DNA from: Leptospiraceae bacterium
GTDB lineage: Bacteria > Spirochaetota > Leptospiria > Leptospirales > Leptospiraceae
Length of the DNA: 64,000 nt
Assembly: GCA_024233875.1 (NCBI GenBank)
Contig: JACKPB010000013.1
Location: 1-64,000 of the forward strand
Direction of reading: 5' to 3'
Shown in pieces: positions 51,842 to 62,007 of the stretch; positions within the stretch are counted from its first letter, which is position 1, and the number at the start of each line of letters is the position of its first letter. The position numbers and the translations under genes are program-made. The notes beneath the pieces were generated by a model, which was given only the letters and a program-made list of their open reading frames with translations, was not told where the DNA came from and made no database searches.

Positions 51842-51956
51842 AACCGCAGATGATTTTTGCAATTCAGAAATAAAATTTACCTCCCCACTCTTTTTGCCTT
51901 GAAGAAATTTTTCTTTTTCCATCCTATGAAAACATAACAGAGGATAGAGGTTCTTC

Positions 51957-52970
51957 ATGCAGATCAAAAAACATCGTCTCGCGGACGATTCGAATATTGA
52001 ATTCAAACCCACACCGAATACGGGAGGAGCATTTGCTTCCGGGCAACCCGATACCATCGTACTGCATTATACTGCGGCACCATCTTTAGCCTCAGCAGTC
52101 AACTGGCTGACCAATAAGAAAGCTAAGGCCTCGGCTCATGTTGTGGTCGGTAGGGATTGTAAGATAGTCCAGCTTGCCGACTTCAATACTGTTACCTGGC
52201 ATGCGGGTAAGAGCCAGCATGAAGGTCGGGATGGATTGAATAAGTACTCAATCGGAATCGAAATCGACAATTGTGGAATTCTACAGAAGATCAATTCCAA
52301 GACATACGGATACACTGCCAACGGACCCAAGTATGGGTTGGATGAAGTTCTTAAATCTAAGCACAAAAATGGGGGGCGGGAAGAAGCCTGGCACAAGTAT
52401 CCCGATGAGCAAATCGAAAGGGTAATAGAACTCATAGAAGTATTGTGCAAAACTTATAAAATCAAATACATAGTTGGACATGAAGACATTGCACCGGGTA
52501 GGAAATGTGATCCGGGCCCTGCCTTTCCTATGCAGGAAGTTAAGAATCGAATTTTTGGAAAGAAAAACGTAAAGAAAGAAGAAGTTGTGATACCCAAAGA
52601 GGGTGTCCTTCTCAAAGAGACCACGCTTTACAAATCTCATTCTACAAAGTCCGGAGAACTTCACAAAAAGGTCTCCTCCTGTTCTCAGGTTAGTATTCTG
52701 GATCTCAAAGAAGACTTTTATAAAGTACGGGTATCCGTCACGGGCTATGTATCCAAGAAATATACAGATTTTGACAATTCCGACTCACCTGTGGATGGTG
52801 TCGTCAATACAGAGGGTTTGAATGTTCGTGCCTCTGCATCTCCCAAAGCGGCTTTGCTCGGAGAAGCTCTTTCCAAAGGAACCCCTTTTCATCTTCTGGA
52901 AAATTCCAATTCCTGGATTCTGATTCGATTTGAAAGAGAAGGTTGGATTCCCAGAGACCTGATTCGATAA
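51957..52970 (+). CDS. N-acetylmuramoyl-L-alanine amidase with two SH3b domains
   Basis: A 337-aa protein. An amidase_2 domain (about 20-190) holds zinc ligands in IVLHYTAAP, NTVTWHAGKS and GHEDIAPGRKCDPGPAF. Two bacterial SH3 domains follow (about 215-275 and 280-337, with EGLNVRASASPKAALLGEAL). The enzyme should cut the bond between N-acetylmuramic acid and the stem peptide. No signal peptide is visible, so export is unclear. ATG at 51957 follows GAGG by six bases. Confidence 0.9.
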   Translation: MQIKKHRLADDSNIEFKPTPNTGGAFASGQPDTIVLHYTAAPSLASAVNWLTNKKAKASAHVVVGRDCKIVQLADFNTVTWHAGKSQHEGRDGLNKYSIGIEIDNCGILQKINSKTYGYTANGPKYGLDEVLKSKHKNGGREEAWHKYPDEQIERVIELIEVLCKTYKIKYIVGHEDIAPGRKCDPGPAFPMQEVKNRIFGKKNVKKEEVVIPKEGVLLKETTLYKSHSTKSGELHKKVSSCSQVSILDLKEDFYKVRVSVTGYVSKKYTDFDNSDSPVDGVVNTEGLNVRASASPKAALLGEALSKGTPFHLLENSNSWILIRFEREGWIPRDLIR

Positions 52971-53108
52971 GAGATGTCTGATTATTTTTTATTGAAAGAA
53001 AGGATTGCCCCCTAAGTACTGTAAGAAAAATCCGAAACTCTTTTCCCTGATTCACCCATTTAGAATGTTTCGGATTAAGTAAACTGATTTCAAAATAAGG
53101 AGACTAGG

Positions 53109-54929
53109 ATGATTCCCTACAGAAGTAAAACGTCTACACACGGAAGGACAATGGCGGGAGCCAGAGCACTCTGGCGTGCCAATGGTATGAAGGAAGAGGA
53201 TTTCGGAAAACCCATCATCGGAATCGTTAACTCATTTACCCAATTTGTTCCGGGTCATACCCATCTCCATGAAATCGGTCAGAAGATTAAAAAAATCATA
53301 GATGCCAACGGTGGATTCGGAGCGGAATTCAATACAATCGCTGTAGATGATGGAATCGCTATGGGACATGACGGAATGCTTTACAGTCTTCCCTCAAGGG
53401 ATCTGATCGCTGATTCGGTGGAGTACATGATGAACGCGCATACCGTAGATGCTATGATCTGTATTTCCAATTGTGATAAGATCACTCCGGGTATGCTCAT
53501 GGCGGCCATGAGACTGAATGTCCCCACTATCTTTGTTTCCGGTGGACCTATGGAAGCCGGAAAGTACAAATCCCAATCCATTGATCTCATCGATGCCATG
53601 ATAGCAGGTGCTGATGATTCGATTTCGGACAGTGAAGTGGAAGAAATGGAACGATCCGCCTGCCCCACCTGCGGATCCTGCTCGGGAATGTTTACAGCCA
53701 ATAGCATGAATTGTCTGAACGAAGCTCTCGGTCTAGCTCTTCCCGGAAATGGAACCATTGTAGCCACCCATGAAAATAGATGGAAACTTTTCGAGACTGC
53801 CGCCAAACGCATTGTAGAAATGGCAAAGGAATACTATCTAAACGGGAATGAAAAAGTTCTTCCGAGATCAATAGCCACCAAAGAGGCATTTGAAAATTCC
53901 ATGGCTCTCGACGTTGCTATGGGAGGATCGACCAATACTGTACTACATATTCTTGCAATAGCCAATGAAGCCGGTGTGGATTTTACCATGAAGGACATAG
54001 ATCTGATCTCCCGAAAGATACCCACTGTCTGTAAGATTGCTCCTGCGAGTTCCTATCATATAGAAGATGCGCACAGAGCCGGTGGAATTATGGGGATTTT
54101 GGAATCACTCAATGACAAAAACCTTTTGCACTCTGAGTGTATGACAATAAGCGGTAAGACGATCCGGGAGCAGATTCAGGAATACAGTCTAACTAAGGGT
54201 TCCAATCCTATGGCAGAAACTTTCTATAGAGCTGCTCCGGGTGGAATTCGAACCACAGTAGCCTTCTCGCAAAACCGTATGTTCAAGGATCTGGATGTGG
54301 ATAGAAATTCGGGATGCATTAGAAATGTAGAGAATGCCTATAGCAAAGACGGAGGACTCTGCGTACTGTACGGAAATCTAGCAATAGACGGTTGTATAGT
54401 GAAGACTGCGGGAGTGGATGAAAGCATTTGGGTATTTGAGGGGCCTGCAAAAATCTACGGATCTCAGGATGATGCCTGCAAAGCTATATTGAACAATCAA
54501 ATCAAATCGGGTGATGTGGTTATCATACGTTATGAGGGTCCGAGAGGAGGTCCGGGAATGCAGGAGATGCTCTATCCGACTTCTTATCTAAAATCCAAAA
54601 AACTCGGAAAGGAATGTGCTCTCATCACCGATGGAAGATTCAGCGGTGGGACTTCCGGTTTGAGTATAGGCCATGTGTCCCCCGAAGCGGCTCTGGGTGG
54701 AAACATAGGATTGGTAGAGGAAGGAGATAGGATTTTCATAGACATTCCGAACCGAAAGATTGAAATTAAAATTTCGGATTCCGATCTAGAAAAGAGACGG
54801 AAGGCAATGGAAGCTAAGGGAGAAAATGCATGGAAACCACCGATCAGAGAAAGAAAAATTTCCAAGGCACTCAGGGCTTACAGTTCAATGGTGAGCAGTG
54901 CGGATAAGGGCGCGATCCGGTTGATATGA
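53109..54929 (+). CDS. ilvD: dihydroxy-acid dehydratase
   Basis: A 606-aa iron-sulfur enzyme that dehydrates 2,3-dihydroxy acids in valine, leucine and isoleucine synthesis. Cluster-binding Cys residues lie in ISNCDKITPGMLMA and ACPTCGSCSGMFTANSMNC. The conserved MGGSTNTVLHILA and the C-terminal ITDGRFSGGTSGLSIGHVSPEA are present. AAGGAGA before the ATG marks the start. It stands alone and is closed by a strong terminator. Confidence 0.97.
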   Translation: MIPYRSKTSTHGRTMAGARALWRANGMKEEDFGKPIIGIVNSFTQFVPGHTHLHEIGQKIKKIIDANGGFGAEFNTIAVDDGIAMGHDGMLYSLPSRDLIADSVEYMMNAHTVDAMICISNCDKITPGMLMAAMRLNVPTIFVSGGPMEAGKYKSQSIDLIDAMIAGADDSISDSEVEEMERSACPTCGSCSGMFTANSMNCLNEALGLALPGNGTIVATHENRWKLFETAAKRIVEMAKEYYLNGNEKVLPRSIATKEAFENSMALDVAMGGSTNTVLHILAIANEAGVDFTMKDIDLISRKIPTVCKIAPASSYHIEDAHRAGGIMGILESLNDKNLLHSECMTISGKTIREQIQEYSLTKGSNPMAETFYRAAPGGIRTTVAFSQNRMFKDLDVDRNSGCIRNVENAYSKDGGLCVLYGNLAIDGCIVKTAGVDESIWVFEGPAKIYGSQDDACKAILNNQIKSGDVVIIRYEGPRGGPGMQEMLYPTSYLKSKKLGKECALITDGRFSGGTSGLSIGHVSPEAALGGNIGLVEEGDRIFIDIPNRKIEIKISDSDLEKRRKAMEAKGENAWKPPIRERKISKALRAYSSMVSSADKGAIRLI

Positions 54930-54934
54930 AAATG

Positions 54935-54989
54935 GAAAGGGAATGAGATCTTATGCTTTTCTCATTCCCTTTCTTAAGTTTATTTTTTT
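54935..54989 (+). terminator. intrinsic terminator after ilvD
   Basis: GAAAGGGAATGAG (54935-54947) and CTCATTCCCTTTC (54961-54973) form a perfect 13-bp stem with a 13-nt loop, followed by TTAAGTTTATTTTTTT on the plus strand. The convergent FecR gene ends at 54980, so the T-run overlaps its last codons. The hairpin may also stop that transcript. Confidence 0.85.
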
Positions 54990-56110
54990 AGAATTTCCTG
55001 AGAATCGATTTCCGATTTGTCAAACTCAAGTTTTCCTTCCGGGGTCAGAGCAAAGACTCTCTCCCCTTCTTCTAAGATAATTCCCTCTATCTTTCTGCCA
55101 TCTTTAAGGATAAGAATTTCAGAATTTTTCCCGAAAAAAGATTCAATTTTCTTTTTGAGTTCTTTTTCCCTTTTTTGATTGAAGGCAAGAACTGATTCTT
55201 TCAAGTCCGATTCGGAAAGAGATTTCAATGTATCACGTGGTAATTCTTTCAATTCCGAATATTCCTTCTCCAGAGACTTTTTCTCCTCCGGTGTGAGACT
55301 ACCTGTTTTCAGGATAGATTTGACCGAATCCTCCTTCAACTCACTAATAGTTCCGAGAGAATCCAAATCTCCGGCATTTGAGATAGGATCGGGAGATTGA
55401 AGTTCTTGTCTCAGGATTTCTTCTACCTGTTCATTTTCCAGAATGGATTTGAGATTTCCATTTTCGAGAATCTTATCCCTCTCTTCATCTGTAATACGAA
55501 CACGTTTTCCGGAATCAAGGATCAGTTCGGAAGTAGAAAGGATCCTGTTTGCCGAACTGAGAAGTTTGGATTCCTTACTTATCTCAGGTGAAAACCTTTG
55601 TAGTACAGGATGATCGGGTCGGATGCTGAGGCTTCCTTCCAGAGTTTGAACTTCGGAGAACTCTCCTGCCCGAACCAGAAATTCAGTCCCCCTTACACCC
55701 ATAGATGCGTTGGGTGTATCTACCTTTACTTTCATTTCTTTTAATAATTTTGTGATACGGAAGAGAGACTCACCCCGATGGAGTTGGAATCTATATTCAG
55801 AAACATTTTTGATTGCTTCGGAATGAAATTCCAGAAGGGAATTTTCCCTGACACGGATAGTAATTCCCGGACCCGAATTGAGAAATTGAAGATCCACAAA
55901 GGATCTCTTTCCTATACTGAGTGTTTTGCCCGGCTTCAGAAGTTCTCCCACCCGAACCTTAGAGTCACCATACTGAATGTCTCCTACAAGAAACACAACC
56001 AGAGCGGAAAATTCACCTTCGGTATTGGTTTGAAGTTTAGGATTTTCTTTGCAACCCGGAAAAATTGATATCGTTAGGACAATAAGGAATGACCTGAAGA
56101 AATTGTTCAT
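54980..56110 (-). CDS. FecR-domain lipoprotein
   Basis: A 376-aa protein with a signal peptide ending in ISIFPGC (Cys20). Residues about 45-165 form a FecR-like domain (LLKPGKTLSIGKRSFVDLQF, VDTPNASMGVRGTEFLVR). The rest is a long, very acidic/basic helical region (EKKSLEKEYSELKELPRDTL) ending in a small beta unit (LKDGRKIEGIILEEGERVF). No sigma factor or TonB receptor is nearby, so this is the spirochaete-style stand-alone FecR type. ATG follows AAGGAG. Confidence 0.8.
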   Translation of the reverse strand: MNNFFRSFLIVLTISIFPGCKENPKLQTNTEGEFSALVVFLVGDIQYGDSKVRVGELLKPGKTLSIGKRSFVDLQFLNSGPGITIRVRENSLLEFHSEAIKNVSEYRFQLHRGESLFRITKLLKEMKVKVDTPNASMGVRGTEFLVRAGEFSEVQTLEGSLSIRPDHPVLQRFSPEISKESKLLSSANRILSTSELILDSGKRVRITDEERDKILENGNLKSILENEQVEEILRQELQSPDPISNAGDLDSLGTISELKEDSVKSILKTGSLTPEEKKSLEKEYSELKELPRDTLKSLSESDLKESVLAFNQKREKELKKKIESFFGKNSEILILKDGRKIEGIILEEGERVFALTPEGKLEFDKSEIDSQEILKK

Positions 56111-56205
56111 TTGAACTCCTTGTTTGAAAATAAAGTTATGGTTTTCCGATTCATCCTGATCACAATCAGGGGATTTCCTGCATTAGTAAAAAGATAAATT
56201 CGAAG

Positions 56206-58569
56206 TTAAGATTTTTCATTGAAGAGACTATCTACGAGCTCGATGAGTTCCTTCTTCTTAAAAGGTTTCGGAATGAAACCATGTGCTCCCAATCGAAAGC
56301 ATTTTTCTCTTGTTCCCTCATAGGCGTCGGCAGAGAGAACGATGATGACAGGTGATACAGAAGCTATTTGTTTTGTATTGATTGATTTCAGAAGCTCAAA
56401 ACCGTTCATTTCGGGCATATGGAGATCTGTTAAAATCAAATCGAATTTTTCTGTTTCAAGGATTTTCTCTGCCTGCCTTCCATTTTCGGCATGTATGATA
56501 TTAGAAGCAAAATCTTTCGTATATCGTTCAATAATCATACGGTTGTATTTTTCATCTTCGACAATCAGAACAGTTAGTTCTTTATGGGAGAGTGGGTGTT
56601 TCGTCTTTGATAATTTAGAACCTAAAGCTAGATGGATGGGAAGAGAGAGTTGGACCCCAGTGCCTTCCCCCGGTCTGCTGGTGATATGAATTGAACCTCC
56701 GAAGACCCCTATAATGTTTTTTGCCAGGGTTAGTCCTATTCCTGTTCCGCTGTAGTTTCTATTTATGGAATCATCTTCCATAAAAAAAGGATCAAAAACC
56801 TTTTCCAGGTTTTCGGAACGTATCCCGATTCCTGAATCCTGAATTTTGATATCCAATTGAATCTCCTGATCTGTCAATTCTTTGTAGTTGCAGGTTAAAG
56901 AAACATATCCCTTAGCGGTAAATTTGAAAGCATTGTCCAGGAGTATATGGAGGAGCTGTTGGATTTTTTTGGGATCGGTTTTAAAAGTATCAGGAAGCTT
57001 TTCATCAATTTTAATCGAGAAATCAATTTTCTTTAGAGACATACTTTGACGATAGTTTTGCTCTATACTCTGAATCAAGCCGTGGAAAGAAAACTCCGAT
57101 TCGTTGAGAATCATTGAGTTTTTTCCTATATTCGATACTTCTAAAATACTATTGACCATAACGAGAAGATTTTCTGAACTTTTTCTTATCGATTCCAGAT
57201 GGGTAATTTGTGCGTGATCAGTAATCTCATTCTCCAAAAAGGAAAGGAATCCGTAGATAGCATGGATAGGAGTTCGTATCTCATGACTCATGATTGCCAT
57301 AAAATCACTCTTTATCCTGCTGGCATTTTCCGCTTCTATTTTAGCAAGTTCTAATTCTTTTGTCTTTATATCCACAAGCTCTTTAAGGTGGTTTCTATGA
57401 TGAAAAATCTCATCGTTGAGTTTCTTGGTTGTTGTAACATCTTTGCCTATAACAGAGACTCCATTATAGGTAGGATAGATAGATAGTTCAAAGTAATGAA
57501 TTTCACCTTTGATAGAATATTCTACAACATTACGTTCCGGTTGCTTGGATTGATATACCCTCTGAAATAATTTTTGAATTTTTTCTGTTTCTTCTGTCAG
57601 GGGTAGTACTTCGGTGATATTTTTACCCACCGCTACTTCCGAACTCATGTCCAGTAGTTTTTCCAGACTATCATTCCAATAGGTAAAGTGTAGGTCACTA
57701 TCGAGACTGGCAAAAAGATCCGTGATACTATTTGCCAGATTGAGATAGCGTTCCTTTTCCTGAATGATCTTTTCCTCCAGGTATTTCTTTTCGCTGATAT
57801 CTATTTGAAAAGAGACATATCCCAAGATTTCGCCATCATCTCCCAGTAGGGGCGAAATGCTTGTGTTTACCCAGAAAAAATCTCCTGATTTCTTCCTGTT
57901 TTTTATGTCTCCCCTCCAGATGGAACCCGAACTGAGAACACTCCAGAAATCATCCCAAAATTCTTTGCTATGGTAAGAAGTCTTGAGGGTAGCCATACTT
58001 TTCCCGATCAATTCATCATAACTGTATTTGGAAACATTAGAAAACTCTTCGTTTATGTGGAGAATGATCCCATTTTTATCAGTCACTACAAACATTCCCA
58101 TTTTTTCTATGCTGGTCTGAATCAGTTTGTCATTTAACTGAATCTGGGATCTCATGATAGGAAGATGTTTCTTCTGGGAACTACTCGGAATCAGGTATTT
58201 CAAAACTTCTGAAGATGAGAAAAAAGATGGTCCCATACTATCGCTTTCATTGATCCCGATGATATAAAGTTGATCATTGCTTCCCGGTTTTTTTTTGGAA
58301 ATCAAAGTTGAGGTGATACTACGTTTGGCGGGATGGGTGAAAGTAAAGAAAAAGTTCTCAATGTAGGTATCCTGATCGGCAGATGTAATGATAAAGTGCT
58401 TGAGGGTATCCATTGTGGTGTCGTCTATCCAGCTGTGTATGGGTTGGTTGACAACTTCGGATTCGGTTTTGTTTAAGATTTTTAAAGTAAAAGGGTTGGT
58501 AGCCAGAATTTGTAGTTTTCTATCAAACAGAATAAAGAGAATCGGTAGCTTTGAAAAAACATTAGACAT
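56206..58569 (-). CDS. hybrid histidine kinase (PAS-rich, with receiver)
   Basis: A 787-aa cytosolic kinase with no membrane helix. About three PAS domains precede the catalytic core (about 1-110, 140-270 and 280-390; GYVSFQIDISEKKYLEE marks a PAC end). The phosphorylated His is in FMAIMSHEIRTPIHAIYGFL. The ATPase part has LLHILLDNAFKFTAKGY, DSGIGIRSENLEKVFDPFF and GTGIGLTLAKNIIG. The C-terminal receiver (about 665-787) has the phospho-Asp in FDLILTDLHMPEMNG. It lacks an HPt domain. The stimulus is unknown; a soluble PAS sensor is likely. Confidence 0.92.
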   Translation of the reverse strand: MSNVFSKLPILFILFDRKLQILATNPFTLKILNKTESEVVNQPIHSWIDDTTMDTLKHFIITSADQDTYIENFFFTFTHPAKRSITSTLISKKKPGSNDQLYIIGINESDSMGPSFFSSSEVLKYLIPSSSQKKHLPIMRSQIQLNDKLIQTSIEKMGMFVVTDKNGIILHINEEFSNVSKYSYDELIGKSMATLKTSYHSKEFWDDFWSVLSSGSIWRGDIKNRKKSGDFFWVNTSISPLLGDDGEILGYVSFQIDISEKKYLEEKIIQEKERYLNLANSITDLFASLDSDLHFTYWNDSLEKLLDMSSEVAVGKNITEVLPLTEETEKIQKLFQRVYQSKQPERNVVEYSIKGEIHYFELSIYPTYNGVSVIGKDVTTTKKLNDEIFHHRNHLKELVDIKTKELELAKIEAENASRIKSDFMAIMSHEIRTPIHAIYGFLSFLENEITDHAQITHLESIRKSSENLLVMVNSILEVSNIGKNSMILNESEFSFHGLIQSIEQNYRQSMSLKKIDFSIKIDEKLPDTFKTDPKKIQQLLHILLDNAFKFTAKGYVSLTCNYKELTDQEIQLDIKIQDSGIGIRSENLEKVFDPFFMEDDSINRNYSGTGIGLTLAKNIIGVFGGSIHITSRPGEGTGVQLSLPIHLALGSKLSKTKHPLSHKELTVLIVEDEKYNRMIIERYTKDFASNIIHAENGRQAEKILETEKFDLILTDLHMPEMNGFELLKSINTKQIASVSPVIIVLSADAYEGTREKCFRLGAHGFIPKPFKKKELIELVDSLFNEKS

Positions 58570-58752
58570 TTATTTGACCCGATTGATTGAAACCCTTTTT
58601 AAAATTCTTATTTGATGCTTCAAAAGCAATGAAATACTTTTGAAGTCACCATTGAGAATCAATATATTTTTCTAATAGTATTAGACTACTAGATTTCATA
58701 ATTTCGATTCAATTTTACAAAATTCATATGAGATAAAAGTAATGAATTTGTC

Positions 58753-59736
58753 TTACCATTTGAAATTACCCATTTTATCAAAAGAAAAATTTATTTTTTC
58801 ATTTCCCAGAGCCTCGATACCGAGAAGGGAATCTCCTTTGAGTTGAAAGTCGGAGGATTTTTTTTGTATTGCAGCGGCTATCCCTGAAGAAACAGATTTC
58901 AGTGGAAAACTCGATTTGATTTTGATGATCGATTCTTTTCCATTATTGATGATTTGCCCCGGATTTCCGGAAAGAAATTTCTCGTTGTTTAGATCTAAAT
59001 TGTATTTCAAACTACTGAAGTTCAATTTAGAAGATGCCTTATTGGTCAAAACCAAATCAAATTCTGTGTCCACATCTACCTCAATAGCACTCAAACCTGC
59101 TGAAACTGCAGAACCGGCGGACTTTCCCCCACCTCCCAGAAGGTTGTCGAGGTAAGACATAGCGGAACCGGCCAGAGCGGATCCCGATGAGGCGATGATC
59201 TTTTGAGGATCGGGTTTTATGATCTTGAAATTGGTGATTTCGATAGTGGGAAGAATTGCCGGGATTTGCTTTTTTTCCTGAAAGGGAAAAGTGAATGACT
59301 TTTGACCTACTGCGGGAAGGGACTCGGGAATAGGAACGTCAATGTTTCCATTCAGACTTACTTCCAGGATTTCTTTGCCCGGAAGTTTTTTATAGATTTC
59401 CAAAAGATCGCTGTACTTGAGTACAACATCTACCGGAATGTCTCTGGTAGATTTTGCTTCGATCTTTCCCAAATCCATATTGGAAAAGTTTCCGAACTTA
59501 GAGCCTTCGATCAGGACATCCATATTCAGGATAGACTTGGGAAGGGTCACCGGATACGGGTTTCTCACCCCCGCCAGGACTTTCAATTGAATGGTTTCCA
59601 GAGTAATTGAGGAAATGGAGACATTTTTTAAAGAAAAAGAAGGCTGATTTTCCTGACCGATAAACTGGGTGAGAAGAGCGCAGGAATTTAAAAAGAAAAA
59701 GAGTAATAAATAGATTGAGTAAACGGGACGGAACAT
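58753..59736 (-). CDS. LEA type 2-like lipoprotein
   Basis: A 327-aa protein. The ATG at 59736 has GGAG seven bases upstream, and the lipobox FFLNSC places the acylated Cys at 19. Two regions resemble the LEA14/WHy beta-sandwich: about 25-145 (QLKVLAGVRNPYPVTLPKSIL) and about 165-320 (ITNFKIIKPDPQKII). The double domain suggests a periplasmic lipid or stress protein. It is divergent from galT across about 175 bp. Confidence 0.8.
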   Translation of the reverse strand: MFRPVYSIYLLLFFFLNSCALLTQFIGQENQPSFSLKNVSISSITLETIQLKVLAGVRNPYPVTLPKSILNMDVLIEGSKFGNFSNMDLGKIEAKSTRDIPVDVVLKYSDLLEIYKKLPGKEILEVSLNGNIDVPIPESLPAVGQKSFTFPFQEKKQIPAILPTIEITNFKIIKPDPQKIIASSGSALAGSAMSYLDNLLGGGGKSAGSAVSAGLSAIEVDVDTEFDLVLTNKASSKLNFSSLKYNLDLNNEKFLSGNPGQIINNGKESIIKIKSSFPLKSVSSGIAAAIQKKSSDFQLKGDSLLGIEALGNEKINFSFDKMGNFKW

Positions 59737-59912
59737 AGTGATTCTCCATTTCAACTGAGGTTTCCACCAATCTAGTTTTGGATATATGTTTTAAAAGAAA
59801 TATTATGAAATTTCTGCGGAAAATTTGCAAAAAGAAATCACTCGGAAAAAATCATTTGCTTTTCACCTCCTTACTACCGGAAATGAGAGGAAAGCAGGTT
59901 CCGGAGAAATTT

Positions 59913-60929
59913 ATGTCTGAAATTCGTCAAAATATCATAACTAGAGATTGGGTCATCATGGCAACCGAGCGCGCCAAACGTCCTCATGATTTCGTATCAC
60001 GGGCTCCGGCAAGAGAAACCCTCGAAAAGTACAAAAAAGATTGTCCCTTCTGTGCGGGAAATGAGAAGGATGCTACGGAAGAATTTGTAAGAATCGATGA
60101 TGAATCCGGGAATTGGCAGGTCAGGGTCATAGCCAATAAATATCCGGCACTCTCACCCAAGGGAGATCGAATCAGAAATGATGACGGTCTTCATCGAACA
60201 ATATCCGGAATCGGAATTCATGATGTTGTAGTAGAGAGCCCGGAACACGATGCAATTTTTGCTTTCATGAGTTGGAAGCACATTTACAATATTTTATTGT
60301 CTTACAAGATTAGATACAATCAGATTCGAAACGATAGACGTCTGGAAGCCATAGTCATCTTTAAAAACTACGGATCATCCGCCGGATCTTCCCTCGAGCA
60401 CACTCACTCGCAAATTGCCGCTACACCTGTAGTACCTTTCCAGTTTAGAGATAGGATTCAGGAAGCAATCCGATATTTTGACGACCATGGTGATTGTATC
60501 GTCTGCAGGACTCTCCTCGATGAGATCTCCACCCAACGAAGGATAGTCTATGAGAATTCAAGCTTTCTTGCCTTCATCCCCTACGCTGCCCTTACCCCCT
60601 TTCATGTATGGATCTTTCCCAGAATGCATTCTTCCAGCTATGGAAATATTTCTGATGAGGAGATGGTAGACCTCGCATCTATTCTCAAAACTGTTTTGCT
60701 CATGCTCCACAAAGGTCTCGGAGATCCTGACTATAATTTTACAATTCGTACAGCACCTCTGGCGGACAACGAATCCCGTTACTTTCACTGGTATCTTTCC
60801 ATCATTCCCAGAATCACAAAGAATGCCGGATTTGAACTCGGAAGCGGGATGTTTATCAACTCAGCTCTTCCTGAAGAGAGCGCTGAATACCTCAGAAATT
60901 TGGATCTTTCCGATACGGACAATCCCTGA
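59913..60929 (+). CDS. galT: galactose-1-phosphate uridylyltransferase (HIT-like fold)
   Basis: A 338-aa protein. The zinc motif CPFCAGNE lies near residue 45, and the nucleotidyl-binding His in SSLEHTHSQIAATP near 168. The second zinc-type region and C-terminal motif YFHWYLSIIPRITKNAGFEL fit the archaeal/bacterial GalT-1 group. Its reaction exchanges UDP between glucose and galactose phosphates; ADP-glucose phosphorylase is an alternative. ATG at 59913 has GGAG six bases upstream; 45 upstream codons are rejected as not family-like. The SDR gene follows by 28 bp, so they may be co-transcribed. Confidence 0.88.
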   Translation: MSEIRQNIITRDWVIMATERAKRPHDFVSRAPARETLEKYKKDCPFCAGNEKDATEEFVRIDDESGNWQVRVIANKYPALSPKGDRIRNDDGLHRTISGIGIHDVVVESPEHDAIFAFMSWKHIYNILLSYKIRYNQIRNDRRLEAIVIFKNYGSSAGSSLEHTHSQIAATPVVPFQFRDRIQEAIRYFDDHGDCIVCRTLLDEISTQRRIVYENSSFLAFIPYAALTPFHVWIFPRMHSSSYGNISDEEMVDLASILKTVLLMLHKGLGDPDYNFTIRTAPLADNESRYFHWYLSIIPRITKNAGFELGSGMFINSALPEESAEYLRNLDLSDTDNP

Positions 60930-60957
60930 TTTAAAAATGTAAGCCCAAGGAAATTTT

Positions 60958-62007
60958 ATGAACATAAACCCCAATTCTCCAATTCTCGTTACGGGAGGCT
61001 CAGGATACATCGCTTCCTGGGTTATCTCCCTTCTTTTAAAAAAGGGTCATACCGTCCACACTACAGTGAGAAATATTTCGAAAAGAGAAAATTATTCCCA
61101 CCTTTTGGAACTAGAAGACGCTCAAAATGAAAAGTTAAAAATCTTTGAGGCTGATCTGATGAAGGAAGGATCCTTTGCCGAAGCCATGAATGACTGCGAA
61201 CTTGTAATACATACAGCCAGTCCCTTTGTAGTTCAGGGAATAGAAGACCCGGAAAAAGAATTGATTGAACCCGCACTGAAAGGAACAGAGAATATTTTAA
61301 ATTCTGTGAACCAAAATCAGGGAGTGAAGCGGGTGGTTCTCACGTCCAGTGTAGCCGCAATATTTAGTGACAACAAGGACATTCTCTCGATTCCCGGTGG
61401 TAAGTTTACAGAAGAGCATTGGAATACCAAGAGTTCTCTTGAGCACAATCCGTATTCCTACTCCAAGACTCTTGCGGAAAAAAAAGCTCATGAGATGGTG
61501 AAGGCCCAAAATCGATGGGATCTCGTAGTGATCAATCCCGGTTTCGTTCTCGGCCCCTCTCTATCCAAAAGAACTGACTCCACCAGTGTCCGGACGGTTC
61601 TTCAACTCTGTGATGGAACTTTCTTTCTCGGAGTACCGGAGCTGTATTTTGGAGTTGTGGATGTAAGAGACGTTGCTCTTGCTCATATCCTGGCAGGTTT
61701 TCAACCCTCTGCTTCCGGAAGGCACATTCTTTGTAAGGAGACCCTTCCTCTAATGGAAATCTCCGATCACATAAAAAAGAAATTTCCCGGAAAGTTTTTG
61801 AACCCTCTTCTTGTAGTACCTTATTTCTTGATTTGGATAGTTGCTCCTATTTTAGGATTCACACATAAGTACATTGAAGAAAACATAGGTTGCAGCTTTC
61901 AAGTAGACAATACAAAATCCATTCAGGAATTAGGTATTGCTTATACAGATTTTTCTAAAACAATAGAAGATCATATCCTGCAACTTCAGAGAGATAAACT
62001 TTTGTAG
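60958..62007 (+). CDS. NAD(P)-dependent reductase (extended SDR, dihydroflavonol-reductase-like)
   Basis: A 349-aa protein. The nucleotide-binding loop ILVTGGSGYIASWVISLLLK and the catalytic YSYSKTLAEKKAH (YxxxK) identify an extended short-chain reductase. LVVINPGFVLGPSLSK and FGVVDVRDVALAH fit the 3-beta-HSD/dihydroflavonol-reductase group. The substrate is unknown. RBS AAGGAAA precedes the ATG. The last codon is TTG and the stop TAG is the first three bases of an intergenic repeat copy. Confidence 0.88.
   Translation: MNINPNSPILVTGGSGYIASWVISLLLKKGHTVHTTVRNISKRENYSHLLELEDAQNEKLKIFEADLMKEGSFAEAMNDCELVIHTASPFVVQGIEDPEKELIEPALKGTENILNSVNQNQGVKRVVLTSSVAAIFSDNKDILSIPGGKFTEEHWNTKSSLEHNPYSYSKTLAEKKAHEMVKAQNRWDLVVINPGFVLGPSLSKRTDSTSVRTVLQLCDGTFFLGVPELYFGVVDVRDVALAHILAGFQPSASGRHILCKETLPLMEISDHIKKKFPGKFLNPLLVVPYFLIWIVAPILGFTHKYIEENIGCSFQVDNTKSIQELGIAYTDFSKTIEDHILQLQRDKLL

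Noticed and set aside
59778..59912. Forty-five extra codons before galT
   Set aside because: Basic, low-complexity residues unlike the family, and GGAG sits at the correct distance from ATG 59913.
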